The notes under the pieces: model-generated | What the model was told of the DNA's origin: nothing | Seen by the model: only the letters and a program-made list of their open reading frames with translations | The model's database searches: none | Program-made: the position numbers and the translations under genes | Source of the DNA: Streptomyces sp. NBC_00557 | GTDB taxonomy: Bacteria > Actinomycetota > Actinomycetes > Streptomycetales > Streptomycetaceae | Length of the DNA stretch: 64,000 nt | Assembly (NCBI RefSeq): GCF_036345995.1 | Contig: NZ_CP107796.1 | Span: 2,914,001-2,978,000, forward strand | Direction: 5' to 3' | In this document: positions 62,845-64,000 of the stretch, piece by piece | How positions within the stretch are numbered: the first letter of the stretch is position 1 | Layout: every line of letters starts with the position of its first letter

Positions 62845-63996
62845 TCAGGTGGCGGAACCGGACCGGCCCAGCTGGTTCGCCAAGGCGTGCATGCCGCTCT
62901 CTGCGGCAATGCGCCGTAGGTCCTCGACGCCCACCGCGCTCAGGGCGAGCCGGCGGGAAATCCGCTCGACCCGCGCGGCCACGGCGTCGGAATCGGGTGT
63001 GCTGCGAACGGACAGCACGGCGTCCATGGTGTCCAGCAGAGCCGCTCGGCGCACCCGTTCGTCCTCGCACCAAACGTGGAAGAAGGAGTCGCCGAGCACC
63101 ACATACGAGCCCAGTTTGGACAGTGGCATCGGGCCGCCCGGTTCGAAGCACCCGGCAGGAAGGGTGACGCGCCAGTCTCCGCTCCGCCGTTTGACGGGAC
63201 ACCACTGTGCCAGTCCGCGTCGGCTGAGCCAGCCGGACGCCCTGTCACGGAACTCCTGGTCGCGGCCCGCATCGGCCTCTTCCTCCTCCAGCGCGGCAAC
63301 GACGTCCGGAGTGTCCTCGCACACGGCGGTCAGCTCCCCGTCCGCCTCGCCGGCGGCCTGGGCGAAGACGAAGTGCCGCGGTGTCCCGTCGGCGTCGGCC
63401 GCGCGGACGACGTACGTCGGCATGTACATCAGTTCCTCGGCCTCGATCTGCGGGTTCTCGATGCGCTGCGGCAGGTTGTAGAGCTCACGCTCGGGACCGG
63501 CCGCCAGCTCCCTGAGCGCTTCCCGCCGGAAGCCCCGCGGGATGGGAAGCAGGTAGGGGCACGTACCGTCGCGACGATGTGTCTCTTTCTGTGCCTGTGC
63601 GGGGGAAAGGTAGGTGACCTTGCGCTCGTCGTAGTAGAGGCTGGTCAGCGGACGGCTGGCAAGGCCGTCGAAGTACAGATTGCGGTGATCCTCACTGGTC
63701 GCCGTGTACCGAAGGTCGTCCCTCACGGACCGCAGGCCGAGTTCCGTCAGCTGGATCCGTCCGTCGTCGCAGTGCCTGATGTGCCCTATGGCGTCGAGGA
63801 ACCGCAGGGCCTGCTCAACCAGCTGGGGCTCCAGGGCGAGGAAGGCGGCGAGGTCCTCCGTGCGGTCGAGTCCGGCCGTCGCGACGGCCTTCTCAAGAAA
63901 TCGGTCGATCAGCTCGTAGGGTTCGCCCTCGGTGACCTCGGACCGAATCTCCACACACCAGACGGGCCACAGAACACGGTGGATCCGCGTCGGCAC
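62845..63996 (-). CDS. Unrecognised protein, possibly truncated at the window edge
   Basis: 383 aa from a GTG only 4 nt inside the window, so the true start may lie outside. I do not recognise the family. The N-terminal ~100 residues (ELIDRFLEKAVATAGLDRTEDLAAFLALEPQLVEQALRFLDAIGHI...IQLTELGLRSV) look like tandem helical or winged-helix modules. The C-terminal half is mixed alpha/beta with an acidic patch (VVAALEEEEADAGRD), no catalytic motif and no membrane segment. It converges with nothing and is followed by the YihY gene on the same strand. Confidence 0.6.
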   Translation of the reverse strand: MPTRIHRVLWPVWCVEIRSEVTEGEPYELIDRFLEKAVATAGLDRTEDLAAFLALEPQLVEQALRFLDAIGHIRHCDDGRIQLTELGLRSVRDDLRYTATSEDHRNLYFDGLASRPLTSLYYDERKVTYLSPAQAQKETHRRDGTCPYLLPIPRGFRREALRELAAGPERELYNLPQRIENPQIEAEELMYMPTYVVRAADADGTPRHFVFAQAAGEADGELTAVCEDTPDVVAALEEEEADAGRDQEFRDRASGWLSRRGLAQWCPVKRRSGDWRVTLPAGCFEPGGPMPLSKLGSYVVLGDSFFHVWCEDERVRRAALLDTMDAVLSVRSTPDSDAVAARVERISRRLALSAVGVEDLRRIAAESGMHALANQLGRSGSAT

Positions 63997-64000
63997 GGCA

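Overview
The window is high-GC chromosomal DNA from a Streptomyces-type actinomycete. The evidence is third-position GC bias in every gene, frequent GTG and TTG starts, a mycothiol gene (mshB), BldK-type oligopeptide transporters, a SpoIIE/anti-sigma regulatory pair and one in-frame TTA codon. The gene order (dapE, dapC/fdxA, mshB, S9 peptidase, peptide ABC operons, typA, sdh genes) resembles the core region I recall from Streptomyces coelicolor around bldK. That comparison is from memory and was not computed. I saw no tRNA, rRNA, CRISPR array or intact insertion sequence.

Left part (1-19.2 kb): lysine/diaminopimelate and housekeeping genes. These are a FolP2-like dihydropteroate synthase homologue, a LOG-type protein, dapE, two secreted or membrane proteins, dapC behind a strong hairpin after the 7Fe ferredoxin gene, a GNAT acetyltransferase, and a gene-poor 0.7-kb gap holding what looks like a decayed Nudix hydrolase. 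A SirB1-type protein and a four-gene ABC-2 transporter plus DesK/DesR-like two-component operon follow, with a dyad symmetry upstream. Then come a large Gly/Pro-rich membrane protein, mshB, and an S9 peptidase that converges on the peptide-transport block.

Middle part (19.2-43.5 kb): three complete five-gene peptide ABC transporters and an orphan substrate-binding lipoprotein. Operon A (minus strand) is ordered binding protein, two permeases, two ATPases. Operons B (plus) and C (minus) share the order permease, binding protein, permease, ATPase, ATPase, and face each other tail to tail. Their last genes contain a 149-bp identical inverted repeat. Both carry a strong hairpin just after the binding-protein gene. 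Between them sit a methyltransferase gene with a TTA codon and a MITE-like element abutting its stop codon. typA follows operon C.

Right part (43.8-64 kb): a fumarate reductase/succinate dehydrogenase operon, a GH18-like membrane protein, a coiled-coil protein resembling TPM-family C-termini, a PAS-GAF-SpoIIE-ATPase phosphatase with a nearby HATPase gene, MutT-like, SPOR, GntR, septum-formation-like, serpin, MarR and SMP-30 genes. A translationally coupled holin-family/DUF3618/DUF4235 cluster, a YihY membrane protein and an unrecognised, possibly truncated protein end the window. Functions are inferred from motifs read by eye; no database search was run.
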